From Bacteroidales bacterium (GTDB taxonomy: Bacteria; Bacteroidota; Bacteroidia; Bacteroidales; UBA932): 45,145 nt of DNA. The translations under genes and the position numbers were made by a program. The notes beneath the pieces are model-generated. The model worked only from the letters and a program-made list of their open reading frames with translations, had not been told where the DNA came from and did no database searches. The stretch lies in the NCBI GenBank assembly GCA_017471965.1, contig JAFURF010000056.1, positions 1-45,145 of the forward strand, read 5' to 3'. Of this stretch, positions 31,267-40,473 are shown piece by piece. The number at the start of each line of letters is the position of its first letter. The first letter of the stretch is position 1.

Positions 31267-32625
31267 CTATTTGAAGAACTTGTCGACCTCCTTCACAGCC
31301 TGAGGCAGTGCGAAGACGGCTACACGGTCATAGGCCTGGATGTGGGTGTCGCCGACCGCAATGAATGATTCGTTGCCTCTGATGATGCCACCGATGATGG
31401 CATCCGCAGGGAAGCCCATGTCCTTCAGAGGACGCTTGGTGATGGCTGTATCAGGCGCCACGATATATTCAAGGACCTCGGCATTGGTTCCGCTCATGTA
31501 TTTGACGAACCTTACCTTGTTGCTCAAGGTGAACTTGAACAGACGGCCTGCTGTGATGAGTTTCTTGTTGATGACGGCATCGACTCCCATGCTTTCGGCG
31601 AGCCGTATATATTCGATGTTCTCGACTTCTGCAATCGTTCTTCCTACACCGAGGCTCTTTGCTGCCACACATGCGAGGATGTTTGTCTCCGAACTGTTGG
31701 TGACGGCCACAAAGGCATCGTATTCACGGATGTTCTCTTCTATGAGCATGTCGGAATTACGCCCGTCTCCGTTTACGACGATCACATTGCCCGGAAGTTT
31801 CTCCGAAAGGTCCAGACATTTCTCCTTGTTCATTTCGATGAGTTTCACACTATCGATCTGCTTGGACAACTGCTTTGCCACCATCTCGCCGATAGGACTT
31901 CCGCCAAGAATCATGACTCTGTCCACTTCAACATTCTTCTTGCCGAGATATTTCATGAGCATGTCCATTCCCTCCCTCTTGGAAATGATGAAGACAAGGT
32001 CGTGGTACTTGAACTTGGTGTCGAATTTAGGAATGATGGTCTGGTCGCTTCTGGAGATGGCCACAACTCTGAATTTCAGTCCGTCTGCTGCTGCTATAGC
32101 GCTGAATTCTGCCATATTCATTCCAAGCATCGCAGATTCTTCCTCCAACTTGAAGACTGCTATCTGAAGTTTGCCTCGAGCAAAATCAAGGGAGTCGGCA
32201 GACGCACTCCTCTTGAGGAGTTCCACGATCTCTCCTGCAGCAATCTTTTCCGGATAGAACATCAGGTCTATGCCCATTTCCGTGAACAGGTACTTGTTCT
32301 CATAAGAGAGGTATTCCTCGTTGTTGATTCGGGCCGTAGCCTTCTGGCATCCGAGTTTCTTCGCCAGCATGGCGCTGACTATGTTCACGTCCTGGGATAC
32401 GGAAGGATGGACGGCAATGAACAGGTCCGCATGCTCGACCTGGGCTTCGCGCAGGGTGCATATGGCTGACGGGTTACCTTCTACAGTCACCACATCGGTA
32501 TGCGCCCTCAGTGCATCGAGCCTTTTCTGGTCCGAGTCAATGACGGTGATGTCGTTTGCCTCATTGCTGAGCATCTTTGCAAGGTGAGAACCTACTTCAC
32601 CTGCTCCTGCGATGACGATCTTCAT
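31267..32625 (-). CDS. trkA: TrkA: potassium-uptake regulatory NAD-binding protein, 452 aa
   Basis: Two RCK halves are visible, each with a Rossmann nucleotide motif (IAGAGEVGSHLA at about 4-15; ILGGSPIGEMVAKQL near residue 235) and a following TrkA-C domain. The length of about 450 is typical for TrkA, the cytoplasmic gating subunit that binds NAD(H) and controls the TrkH/TrkG potassium channel. No trkH is in the window, so the channel must be elsewhere. It lies 4 bp after the glycosyltransferase gene on the same strand. Confidence 0.93.
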   Translation of the reverse strand: MKIVIAGAGEVGSHLAKMLSNEANDITVIDSDQKRLDALRAHTDVVTVEGNPSAICTLREAQVEHADLFIAVHPSVSQDVNIVSAMLAKKLGCQKATARINNEEYLSYENKYLFTEMGIDLMFYPEKIAAGEIVELLKRSASADSLDFARGKLQIAVFKLEEESAMLGMNMAEFSAIAAADGLKFRVVAISRSDQTIIPKFDTKFKYHDLVFIISKREGMDMLMKYLGKKNVEVDRVMILGGSPIGEMVAKQLSKQIDSVKLIEMNKEKCLDLSEKLPGNVIVVNGDGRNSDMLIEENIREYDAFVAVTNSSETNILACVAAKSLGVGRTIAEVENIEYIRLAESMGVDAVINKKLITAGRLFKFTLSNKVRFVKYMSGTNAEVLEYIVAPDTAITKRPLKDMGFPADAIIGGIIRGNESFIAVGDTHIQAYDRVAVFALPQAVKEVDKFFK

Positions 32626-32629
32626 AATC

Positions 32630-33751
32630 TTAAATCTTATAGAAATCTTTCTCCTTTATTCCTTTTGCAGTGTCTCTGCCGTCTATCAGAGACTGCAGGA
32701 CAATCCATCTGCGGTATATGCCCTTCACTTCCGCACTTTTCCTGACCCTGCCGAGATACCCTTTCATGTCTTCCTTGCTTATGTCTGTGCGTAGCGAGTT
32801 GCAGTCTTTATGTGCCTTCAGCACTGCCTTGAAACAATCCCATCTGAAGGTCATCAGATAGACAATTGCAGAGAGCCCGTCCAGACATTTTCTCTGGAAT
32901 ATCAATCTTCCGGCCTTTCTGAGGCCCTTTTCTGCAGCATCTTCAGCATTCATTCCGCTCCTGGACATCTTGAGTGCATATGTCTTTGCAAGGTTGTTGC
33001 CGAGCATCAGGAGGTTGTTGCGGTAGTTGAGGTAGAGTTTGAACGGTGAAGTGGCCGGTAGAGTGCCTCCTCCGACATGGTAAACCACGGATTGCGGCAC
33101 CACGGTCACTTTCCATCCTTCCAACTGCATCCTCCAGCACAAGTCTATCTCTTCCATGTGGGCGAAGAATCTCTCGTCCAGACCTCCCAGACTTTCAAAT
33201 ACCCTGCTCCGTACCATCAGACATGCTCCTGTTGCCCAGAACACATCGGCAGGGGAGTCGTACTGCCCGTGGTCTTCCTCGAGATGCTTCATGATGCGTC
33301 CCCTGCAGAAAGGATAGCCGAACCTGTCGATGTATCCTCCTGCAGCCCCGGCATATTCGAACTTGTCCCTTTCCTGCCAACTGTGCAGTTTCGGTGCGCA
33401 TGCTCCGCAATCGGGATGACTGTCCATCCATTCAACAAGGGGGCCGAGCCAGTCTTCAGTAACTTCAATGTCCGAATTTATCAGCAGGAAGTATTCCGGC
33501 CTGTCTGTATCCCTAAGTTCCCTGAAAGCCCTGTTGTAGCCTCCGGTGAAACCAAGATTCTTCTCGAAAAGCAGAGTCTTCACCTGCGGAAACTCTTCGG
33601 ACATCACTTTTATGCTTCCGTCAGTCGATGCATTGTCGGCAACGACGACTTCAGCGCCTTCCACCTTCGCCACAGAACGCAGAAGACCCGGAAGGAAATC
33701 CCTCAGGAATCCTTCCGTGTTCCAGTTCAATATGACGACGGCAGTCTTCAT
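32630..33751 (-). CDS. Family 2 glycosyltransferase, 373 aa
   Basis: The GT-A fold is clear: VVILNWNTEGFLRDFLPGL, VVVADNASTDGSIKVM, a DxD-like site in LLINSDIEVTEDW, and the acceptor region FFAHMEEIDLCWRMQLEGWKV. The C-terminal 100 residues are basic and helical and may lie on the membrane, without clear TM helices. It resembles rhamnosyltransferase-type GT2 enzymes that act on cell-surface polysaccharide; donor and acceptor are unknown. It lies between the FKBP gene (6 bp) and trkA (4 bp) on the same strand. Confidence 0.9.
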   Translation of the reverse strand: MKTAVVILNWNTEGFLRDFLPGLLRSVAKVEGAEVVVADNASTDGSIKVMSEEFPQVKTLLFEKNLGFTGGYNRAFRELRDTDRPEYFLLINSDIEVTEDWLGPLVEWMDSHPDCGACAPKLHSWQERDKFEYAGAAGGYIDRFGYPFCRGRIMKHLEEDHGQYDSPADVFWATGACLMVRSRVFESLGGLDERFFAHMEEIDLCWRMQLEGWKVTVVPQSVVYHVGGGTLPATSPFKLYLNYRNNLLMLGNNLAKTYALKMSRSGMNAEDAAEKGLRKAGRLIFQRKCLDGLSAIVYLMTFRWDCFKAVLKAHKDCNSLRTDISKEDMKGYLGRVRKSAEVKGIYRRWIVLQSLIDGRDTAKGIKEKDFYKI

Positions 33752-33757
33752 CTCATA

Positions 33758-34357
33758 TTAATGGCAACCGCATCCGCAGTCACCGTCGTGGTCTCCGCAG
33801 CCGCCTTCACATCCGCCACAGTCGCCGTCGTGTCCGTGACATCCGCCACAGCCGCAAGAATGAACATATTCGCCATGCAGGCCTTCAGTGAGTTCCTTCT
33901 CGGTGGCCTCACGGACAGTCAGAACCTCACCCTTGAAATGGAGGGTCTTGCCTGCCATCTGATGGTTGAGGTCCATCCTGACGCTGTCTTCGCTCACTTC
34001 GAGTACCACGCCAGGGATGACCGCTCCCATGCTGTTGAGCATAGGGATTGTGTTGCCAGGCACGAGAAGGTCTTCGCGGACTTCTCCGTTCACTTCGAAT
34101 GCTGTCTTGGGGAGATCTATGATCCTTGTCGGGTCAACCTCGCCATAGCCGTCTGCAGGAGAGAGAGTCACGTCGAAAGTGTCTCCCGGTTCCATGCCTT
34201 CGATATGTGCTTCAAGTTTAGGAAGAAGGCTTCCGGTACCATGTATGTAGTCAAGAGGTCTTTCCTTTGTTGTCTGGTCGACCACCTGGCCGTCCACTTC
34301 AAGTTCGTAGCAGAATTCCACTACCTTGTTTTGTCCTATTTTCATATTTTCTAACAT
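33758..34357 (-). CDS. SlyD-like FKBP-type peptidyl-prolyl isomerase with metal-binding tail, 199 aa
   Basis: The FKBP domain with the SlyD-type inserted flap covers about residues 5-150 (KVVEFCYELEVDGQVVDQT, PLDYIHGTGSLLPKLEAHIEGM, DVTLSPADGYGEVDP, QMAGKTLHFKGEVLTVREA). The last 40 residues are almost entirely Gly, His, Cys and Asp (HSCGCGGCHGHDGDCGG and more), a metal-binding tail like that of SlyD, which delivers nickel in other bacteria. Expected location is the cytoplasm. The true start may be the fifth codon (ATG at 34345, MKIGQNKVVEF), which matches family members better; both are in frame. Confidence 0.92.
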   Translation of the reverse strand: MLENMKIGQNKVVEFCYELEVDGQVVDQTTKERPLDYIHGTGSLLPKLEAHIEGMEPGDTFDVTLSPADGYGEVDPTRIIDLPKTAFEVNGEVREDLLVPGNTIPMLNSMGAVIPGVVLEVSEDSVRMDLNHQMAGKTLHFKGEVLTVREATEKELTEGLHGEYVHSCGCGGCHGHDGDCGGCEGGCGDHDGDCGCGCH

Positions 34358-34446
34358 TATATCTTTATTTCACTTCAATCAACTTATAACTGTTTTCCAG
34401 GACGTGCATAAATATTAAAATATTATAGCCGCCAACTTCGTGGTGT

Positions 34447-35811
34447 TCAGGCGGAGAAGGAGACGTTGTCGAAGGCAACGGTCGGTACCTGCCATCTCGC
34501 GCTCGGCCGGACGTCCGTTCCGACAATTGTCAGACTGTTCCACAGTTCCACCATATTGCCCGTGATCAGCATTTCCCTGACAGGATGCGTGATCCGTCCT
34601 TTACTGAAGGCAAAGCCTTCGAGGCCTAATGAGAAGTCACCAGTCGCCGGGTTGCAGTTGCCTCCGTTGAATCCTGTCACATATATTCCGCTTGAACATC
34701 TGCGCAAAATATCCTTCAAAGATAAATCTTTTTCCTGTGATGGCAAGTCTTCACCCTTCACATATGGCATCAGGCAAGGACGGCTCATGTCTTCCACAGT
34801 CGGAACGAGCCCCATCTTCTTGGACATATATGTGTTTATAAAGTATTGTTTGACAATGCCGTTCTCTATTATTGCGGTGTCTTTCGTCGCCACTCCTTCG
34901 GTGTCGAAGAGTCGTGATCCGTTCTTGCCGGGGGTGCGTGGCATATCCATGAGGGTCATGCCTTCTGAGAAAATCTTCTTTCCTTCCGTACCTTCGAGGA
35001 AGGATACCTTCTGCTGGATGGATGAGGCATTGAGGGCCGATACTATAGGTGCTATGAGTCTGGATGCCACGCTGTTGTCAACGACCATGCGGTATCTTCC
35101 AGAACGGCGTTTACGTGGACCTATCTGTGATACGGCCTTTTCGAGCGCCTTTTCTGCGCATCCTTCCTTCTTCAGGCCGGCCTCCTTCTGGGATGCATCC
35201 CACCAGAAACCGCTGAACTTGCTGCCTTCCGGAGTCTCGATGGTAATCTCTGTGAAGCAGTAGAACATGGTTTCAGTGTGTCTGCCTTCAAATCCTTGAG
35301 AATCAATCAGGAAATTGTCGTCTACTGACTCGCTGTATTCGCATTCCTCCGATATGATCCTGTATCTGTCTGACGGTGCTGCCGTCCGATATATGCTCAT
35401 TCCCAATGCCTTCTGGAGTCTGTCGTCTGCTGATGCGTTTCCGTATCCTTCACCATACAGGTCCAGTTCACGGCCTGTCCTGGCTCCCTTTTCCGTCCTT
35501 TCCGGATCGGGAAGACACCTGCATTCATCTTCTCCAAGCATCCTGGTCATGGTCACAGCCTTTGCTATGAAATCTTCTATCTCCTTCTTTTCCAGCCTGT
35601 TGGTGGAGAAGGTTCCATAACGTCCGTCTACGAAAAGATAGATGAACACCGACCTGTCGGCCGAATGGGTGACCTTGTCGAGTCCTCCGTTGAGGATGGT
35701 ACATCCGTCCATCACGCTCTTGCTCAAGGATACTCTCGATGCTGATGCGCCCAGCGCCTTTGCCGTCTCTATGCAGTATCGTGCTATGTTTATTTCATTT
35801 TCTGTGATCAT
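34447..35811 (-). CDS. pmbA: PmbA/TldE metalloprotease-complex subunit, 454 aa
   Basis: The sequence shows the TldD/PmbA fold: KSVMDGCTILNGGLDKVTHSADRSVFIYLFVDGRYGTFSTNRL in the N-terminal domain (written here only as a guide to about residues 30-75) and FDTEGVATKDTAIIENGIVK near 305. The C-terminal signature is GFNGGNCNPATGDFSLGLEGF. It lacks the HExxxH zinc motif found in its partner, as expected for the TldE subunit. TldD/TldE form a heterodimeric protease that trims peptides such as modified antimicrobial peptides. Its start overlaps the stop of tldD by 4 bp (ATGA). Confidence 0.92.
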   Translation of the reverse strand: MITENEINIARYCIETAKALGASASRVSLSKSVMDGCTILNGGLDKVTHSADRSVFIYLFVDGRYGTFSTNRLEKKEIEDFIAKAVTMTRMLGEDECRCLPDPERTEKGARTGRELDLYGEGYGNASADDRLQKALGMSIYRTAAPSDRYRIISEECEYSESVDDNFLIDSQGFEGRHTETMFYCFTEITIETPEGSKFSGFWWDASQKEAGLKKEGCAEKALEKAVSQIGPRKRRSGRYRMVVDNSVASRLIAPIVSALNASSIQQKVSFLEGTEGKKIFSEGMTLMDMPRTPGKNGSRLFDTEGVATKDTAIIENGIVKQYFINTYMSKKMGLVPTVEDMSRPCLMPYVKGEDLPSQEKDLSLKDILRRCSSGIYVTGFNGGNCNPATGDFSLGLEGFAFSKGRITHPVREMLITGNMVELWNSLTIVGTDVRPSARWQVPTVAFDNVSFSA

Positions 35812-37226
35812 TGCTCTCCTCCTACTGTAAGGTTACTGATGAGGACTGTCGGCATTCCGCATGATACCGGAACGCTCTGCTCCTTGCCGCAGGTCCATGT
35901 GCCGTTGTCGATCTTGAGGTCATTTCCGACCGCAAGGATATCCGCCAGAGCCTGCGGGCCGTTGCCGATGATGTTGATGTCCTTGACCGGCATGGTCAGA
36001 CGTCCGTTCTCGATGAGGTAGCCGCTCTTGACGAAAAATGTGAAGTCTCCTTCTCCGATCTTTACCTGACCGTTGGAGAATTCGTCGACATATACGCCTT
36101 TCTTGACATTTGCCAGAATATCCTGAGGATCAGCGTTTCCGCTTTCCATATAGGTTGCCCTCATTCGGGGTATAGGATTGTATCTGAAATTCTCGCGTCT
36201 TCCGTTTCCGGTTGACGGCACTCCGTATCTGTTTGCACTTATCCTGTCGTGGAGATATGAGGTAAGGACGCCGTCTGTGACCATGTAGGTCTTTTCCGCA
36301 GGCACGCCTTCGTCGTCGTAATTTCCTGATCCTCTGTTGAATGCCACAGTACCGTCATCTACCACGTTCACTCCCTTCGGGCAGACCTGGCAGCCCATCT
36401 TGTCTGAAAATATCGACTGTCCCTTGCGGTTGAAGTCGGCCTCGAAGGCATGTCCCATGGCCTCGTGAAGGAGGATTCCGGATGCTCCGGCACCCATCAC
36501 GACGCTTATCTGTCCACCTTTCGGACGTCTTGCCTCGAATCTGTCGTCAATGCCGCGCACCACGTCGTCTGCAAGTTCCTTGGCAAGAGCAGAGGTGATG
36601 AGTTCCGCACCGATACGGAAACTTCTTGAAGCAGTCTTGTTTTCTGTCCTTCCGTCCTTTTCGAATACGGCAGATACAGTCACGCTTCCCATCGGGCGTG
36701 TCTCGTATGTCAGTTCACCCAAAGAGTTGAACATCAGTATGTCGCTGACCGAATCCGACATGCGTGCCACTACCTTGATGATCCTGCTGTCACGACTCAT
36801 GACTTCCTTTTCCAGTTCCTTCAGAAACGGAAGGAAGGCATCTGCACCCATATCCCTCCAGTTGGTCTTCATTGGGTAGAAGTCATGCTTCCGGTCTGTG
36901 ACTGAGGCATATTGCATCTCTCCGACAGTGCCGATCGCAATCGCCGATGCTGCCTGGGCCGCCTTGAGCATGTCTGACATTGCTGTGTTCTCGGAATATG
37001 CATATCCTGTCTTTTCTCCCTTAAGGACGCGTATGCCCACGCCGAAGTCGGTATGGAAACCGCCGGAGGACACTACTCCGTCCTTCAGAAGCAGGTTGAA
37101 GAATGTCGTGTGTTCGAAATACAGGTCGGAGAAGTCGCCGCCGTGCCTGAGTGCTGTCGCCGTCAACGTCTGCAACTGATTTTCCGTGACCTGGAACAGG
37201 TCGAGATAATATTGTCTTGTATTCAT
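35808..37226 (-). CDS. tldD: TldD metalloprotease, 472 aa
   Basis: This is the catalytic partner of PmbA/TldE: the zinc motif HEAMGH is present (LLHEAMGHAFEADF, near residue 258), with the downstream CQVCPKGVNVVDDGT region and the C-terminal Cys/Gly stretch VSCGMPTVLISNLTVGG. I use ATG 37226 (MNTRQYYLD) rather than the in-frame TTG at 37232. The gene overlaps pmbA by 4 bp, so the two subunits are made in step. It lies 10 bp after the zeta-toxin-like gene, apparently in one unit. Confidence 0.93.
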   Translation of the reverse strand: MNTRQYYLDLFQVTENQLQTLTATALRHGGDFSDLYFEHTTFFNLLLKDGVVSSGGFHTDFGVGIRVLKGEKTGYAYSENTAMSDMLKAAQAASAIAIGTVGEMQYASVTDRKHDFYPMKTNWRDMGADAFLPFLKELEKEVMSRDSRIIKVVARMSDSVSDILMFNSLGELTYETRPMGSVTVSAVFEKDGRTENKTASRSFRIGAELITSALAKELADDVVRGIDDRFEARRPKGGQISVVMGAGASGILLHEAMGHAFEADFNRKGQSIFSDKMGCQVCPKGVNVVDDGTVAFNRGSGNYDDEGVPAEKTYMVTDGVLTSYLHDRISANRYGVPSTGNGRRENFRYNPIPRMRATYMESGNADPQDILANVKKGVYVDEFSNGQVKIGEGDFTFFVKSGYLIENGRLTMPVKDINIIGNGPQALADILAVGNDLKIDNGTWTCGKEQSVPVSCGMPTVLISNLTVGGEQ

Positions 37227-37236
37227 TTCCAATCAT

Positions 37237-37854
37237 TTATAGAGACAGGATGTCTCCGCTTTCTTCCACATGTCTGCGCCTTTCCTGTGCTATCGCCTTT
37301 ATCTTCTCGTATGTTTCTTCGTCCCTGATGTTGATCACATCGTCCTTCGAGCCTTCTGCAATCACGCGGAAAGGTATCTGCGAATTGTCTGCCAGGATCC
37401 ATCTTTCGCATATCGGGGCATAATAGTGGAAGAAATAGTCTATGCCCACATGATATCGTCTGCGGATGGTCTCTTCCGGGATGTTGTGGCCTCCTGTCTC
37501 GACCCTGGCCTTTACCCTTTCTATTGCGAGTTCCGGAGTGTTGAGCCAGAAGTAGAGGAGTGTCACGGTGTAGCCCGCGTCCTGCGCTAGTCTGGCTGTC
37601 TTCAGGAGCGTCCTTGTGGCGAGGGTAGTCTCCACGGCGAAATCCCTCTGCTTCTTCAGAAGATATCTGATCTTCATAAGCATGTATCTGCTAGCCTGGA
37701 TAGACGCCTTTTCGGGGTTGAAAGGGGAAAGTCCCTTTGCGAACTCATCCGAGTTCACGAATTCGCTGCAGTCGAGCATTTCAGGCAGCAGTGAATAGGA
37801 AGCGGTGGTCTTTCCCGCTCCGTTGCATCCTGATATTATATATAGTCTTGGCAT
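37237..37854 (-). CDS. Zeta-toxin-like P-loop kinase, 205 aa
   Basis: The protein opens with Walker A GCNGAGKTT (residues 9-17), followed by FVNSDEFAKGLSPFNPEKASIQASRYML and VETTLATRTLLKTARLAQ. It also has a basic motif VKARVETGGHNIPEETIRRRY, the usual layout of small stand-alone zeta-toxin/AAA proteins in Bacteroidota. Zeta toxins phosphorylate UDP-N-acetylglucosamine, but many stand-alone relatives have no proven toxicity. No epsilon-type antitoxin is next to it; upstream is a TIGR02757 gene (44 bp) and downstream is tldD (10 bp). A housekeeping kinase role is as likely as a toxin role. Confidence 0.82.
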   Translation of the reverse strand: MPRLYIISGCNGAGKTTASYSLLPEMLDCSEFVNSDEFAKGLSPFNPEKASIQASRYMLMKIRYLLKKQRDFAVETTLATRTLLKTARLAQDAGYTVTLLYFWLNTPELAIERVKARVETGGHNIPEETIRRRYHVGIDYFFHYYAPICERWILADNSQIPFRVIAEGSKDDVINIRDEETYEKIKAIAQERRRHVEESGDILSL

Positions 37855-37898
37855 ATTGTATCCTCTCGCGCCTTGTTCTTGCGCAGTTTCTAAAATTT

Positions 37899-38600
37899 TT
37901 ATTTATGGGTGACTCCGTATCCGAATAGGGCGAAATCCCCTTTGCATGGGTCTTCAGGCCATATTTCCCTGAATGCGTCAGTGATCTCCTGTGCTGTCAC
38001 GATGTCCTTCTGGTGTCGCGATGTCAGTCCCAGGGCCGTGGCCTGCGAGTAGACGTGGACATCAAGAGGCAGGATAAGGCTCTTCTTGTCGGAATTCTTC
38101 CATACTCCAAGGTCCACCTTGCCGTCATCGCGTACAAGCCACCTCCGCATCATGCTTATCTTCTTGTTCGGTGCCTTCCTGTCTTCCTTCTGTCCGAATA
38201 TCCTGCATCTGACTTCCATGTCGGAAAGACCCTCGATGGTGTCAGTCGTGCCGTAGATGACCTTTAGGCGGCCGCATATTGCAGCGAAGTCTCTCCATTT
38301 GATAGTACGGTGCATGCTTGCATCCTCGTCCCTGTATTCGCCGTTCATCACGTAGTCGTACGGTCTCCAGTCCATTTCGTCGAACATCCTGCTGCAGTCG
38401 CGGACAATCATTGCTCTCCGTCCCCATGCGAGGTGGGATGACAGAAGTGCCGCGATTTCCACATCCGCGACAGACGAGCCTCCTTCAGAAAGAAGACGCG
38501 CAAAATGTCGTGGGAAGATTATCGGGTCTTCCTCGAAATATTTCGGGTCATTATATTCTTCTGCCCACCCGATAAGGGTCTCCTTGAGAGTATTTTCCAT
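37899..38600 (-). CDS. TIGR02757/DUF2400 family protein, 233 aa
   Basis: The sequence matches the family layout: an N-terminal stretch with DPIIFPRHF, then EIAALLSSHLAWGRRAMIVRDCSRMFDEM, a basic middle (NKKISMMRRWLVRDDGKVDLGVW) and LILPLDVHVYSQATALGLTSR near the C-terminus. The family is widespread in Bacteroidota and some proteobacteria, and its function is unknown. A TATATTTG element lies 9 bp before its ATG. It is probably the first gene of the unit running through the kinase and tldD. Confidence 0.88.
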   Translation of the reverse strand: MENTLKETLIGWAEEYNDPKYFEEDPIIFPRHFARLLSEGGSSVADVEIAALLSSHLAWGRRAMIVRDCSRMFDEMDWRPYDYVMNGEYRDEDASMHRTIKWRDFAAICGRLKVIYGTTDTIEGLSDMEVRCRIFGQKEDRKAPNKKISMMRRWLVRDDGKVDLGVWKNSDKKSLILPLDVHVYSQATALGLTSRHQKDIVTAQEITDAFREIWPEDPCKGDFALFGYGVTHK

Positions 38601-38608
38601 AGAACTTA

Positions 38609-38643
38609 CAAATATAATAAAAAGGTCGGTTACTTTTCAGCAA
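38609..38643 (-). promoter_or_regulatory. Possible promoter of the TIGR02757 unit, overlapping the upstream terminator
   Basis: TATATTTG (38609-38616) fits the -7 consensus and TTG (38641-38643) lies 24 bp upstream, somewhat farther than usual. The spacer is largely the first arm and loop of the terminator hairpin at 38622-38651. The predicted leader is only a few bases long. Confidence 0.35.
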
Positions 38644-38651
38644 CCGACCTT
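38622..38651 (-). terminator. Rho-independent terminator after the POT transporter gene
   Basis: AAGGTCGGTT (38622-38631) pairs perfectly with AACCGACCTT (38642-38651) around a 10-base loop. On the minus strand the stem is followed by TTTATTATAT. It lies about 50 bp after the transporter stop codon. Confidence 0.85.
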
Positions 38652-38698
38652 AAAAGATTCTTCGCTTCGCTCAGAATTAAGTGAGTATGTCCGGAAAA

Positions 38699-40363
38699 TT
38701 ACTTGGCAACCTTCTCAAGCCACTTCACCATACCGAGCATCACGCCCATCGAGATGAGGCAGAAGCCTGCGAAAACTGCCCAGCACATCCACTGCTGAGG
38801 GAAAGAGTTGAGCATGTTCACTCCGAGGAAGATGAACAGGTTTCCGATGGCTGTTGCAGAAAGCCAAAGTGCCTGACAGATACCCTGGAGATGCTTAGGA
38901 GCGATCTTCGATACGAAAGAAAGTCCGAGTGGCGAGATGAAGAGTTCCGCTACAGTGAGGAAGAAGTATGTTGCTATGAGTACTGTAGGGCTGCACTTCA
39001 TGGCCATCTTCGCGCTGTCGCTGAGCATCCTGAACTCGTTTCCTGAAGGATAGTTCTGGATGATTGCAACGATTGCGAGAAGGATGTATGCGCATGCTGC
39101 GATGAACATACCGATAGCGATCTTTCGTGGTGTAGATACTTCCTTGCCCTTGCGTGCGAGACTTCCGAACACCCACATGATGAGTGGAGTGAGGAGAATC
39201 ACGAAGAGCGGGTTGATGCACTGCCAGATTTCAGGCGGAATCGCTGCTGTAGTGACGAAGTCACGTGCAAAGATTGAGAGTGACTGACCGTTCTGGTGGA
39301 ATGAGAACCAGAAGAATACTGCAACTCCGAGAACTGCGAAGAGAGCGTAGAGTCTCTGCTTGATCTCCTTTGCGTTTGCTGCTCTTTCCTCTGCTGTGTA
39401 CTCCTGTGCGGCCTTCTTCTCCTTCTTCTCAGGATTAGGAAGTTTGTTCTTGATCACGAGGAATACTGCAAGAGAAAGAAGCATTGCGGCAACTGATGCG
39501 ATGAACGAGAAGTGTACGCCAGTGTTGAAGATCTGAAGATAATCGTTGCAGAACGCTGCGTCCACAACACCTGAGTGACCTACCTCTGCAGCGAGTTTTG
39601 TAAGGTTCTCGGCGTCAGTTCCTGTCACTGCACCCTGATCCTTGATGAAGAGGTGGCACAGACGTGGGAGGTCTGAGTTGTATGCGAGGTTGTGGATCTT
39701 GAGCCAGAAACTTCTGAGAAGCGGCGCGATGAACGGAGCGATCACACCACCGATGTTGATGAACACATAGAATATCTGGAAGCCGGAGTCACGCTTCTCC
39801 TTTGCGCTTGCAAGAGCCTCAGGACCCTTCTTTGCTGCCTCTGCCTCGAAGTTGTCGTACATCTGGCCAACGAGAGCCTGGAGGTTGCCCTTGAAGAGAC
39901 CGTTACCGAAGGCGATGATAAGGAGTGCGACACAAGTGAGGACGAGTACCCATGAGAAGCCGGCATGTGCTGCGAATACAGGAACAGAAAGGATTCCGTA
40001 ACCTGCAGCCATCACGAGGAGACCTGCGATGATGGTGCCCTTGTAGTTCTGGGTCTTGTCGGCAATTATACCGCCAGGAAGGCTGAGCACATAGATGAGG
40101 AAGTAGAATACTGCATAGATCACACCTGCAACGCTGTCGCTGATACCGAACTTGGAGCAGATGAAAAGCAAAAGGACTGCGTTCATGATGTAGTATCCGA
40201 AACGCTCTCCCATGTTGCTCAAGGCTGCAGCAATCAGTCCCTTAGGATGTTCCTTGCGGGCCTTGCTGATGTAGAATACCATGAAAGGTATCACAACGAT
40301 CAGGATGGCGAGCAGGATCGCCATAGGACGGTTGTTTGCCCAAAGATTTGAAATGAATAGCAT
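38699..40363 (-). CDS. POT/PTR2-family proton-coupled peptide transporter, 554 aa
   Basis: This is a 12-14 TM inner-membrane transporter of the major facilitator superfamily. Family hallmarks are SLPGGIIADKTQNYKG (loop after TM2) and FQIFYVFINIGGVIAPF (the PTR2 FYxxINxG signature). A long charged cytoplasmic loop lies in the middle (NPEKKEKKAAQEYTAEERA). POT proteins import di- and tripeptides using the proton gradient. It has its own promoter (40418-40425) and a strong terminator, so it is a single-gene unit. Confidence 0.93.
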   Translation of the reverse strand: MLFISNLWANNRPMAILLAILIVVIPFMVFYISKARKEHPKGLIAAALSNMGERFGYYIMNAVLLLFICSKFGISDSVAGVIYAVFYFLIYVLSLPGGIIADKTQNYKGTIIAGLLVMAAGYGILSVPVFAAHAGFSWVLVLTCVALLIIAFGNGLFKGNLQALVGQMYDNFEAEAAKKGPEALASAKEKRDSGFQIFYVFINIGGVIAPFIAPLLRSFWLKIHNLAYNSDLPRLCHLFIKDQGAVTGTDAENLTKLAAEVGHSGVVDAAFCNDYLQIFNTGVHFSFIASVAAMLLSLAVFLVIKNKLPNPEKKEKKAAQEYTAEERAANAKEIKQRLYALFAVLGVAVFFWFSFHQNGQSLSIFARDFVTTAAIPPEIWQCINPLFVILLTPLIMWVFGSLARKGKEVSTPRKIAIGMFIAACAYILLAIVAIIQNYPSGNEFRMLSDSAKMAMKCSPTVLIATYFFLTVAELFISPLGLSFVSKIAPKHLQGICQALWLSATAIGNLFIFLGVNMLNSFPQQWMCWAVFAGFCLISMGVMLGMVKWLEKVAK

Positions 40364-40417
40364 AAGTTGATGTTATTAATTAGTTTATGAATATTGTCAT
40401 ATGGTCATAAAACCGGG

Positions 40418-40425
40418 CAAAGATA
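40418..40425 (-). promoter_or_regulatory. -7 element of the POT transporter gene
   Basis: TATCTTTG on the minus strand matches the consensus exactly, 55 bp before the ATG at 40363. A -33 TTG at the right distance is not evident. Confidence 0.45.
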
Positions 40426-40473
40426 ATAAAATTAATTTACAGGTAAAATATCGGAAATAACGAGGAAAAACGG

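Noticed and set aside
31340-32167. Plus-strand open frame of 275 codons
   Set aside because: It is antisense to trkA and Ser/Thr/Met-rich, as expected for a reverse-frame shadow.
33077-34354. Long open frame (425 codons) on the plus strand
   Set aside because: It lies antisense to the glycosyltransferase and SlyD-like genes, which have clear family motifs; its translation is rich in rare patterns and has no recognisable domain.
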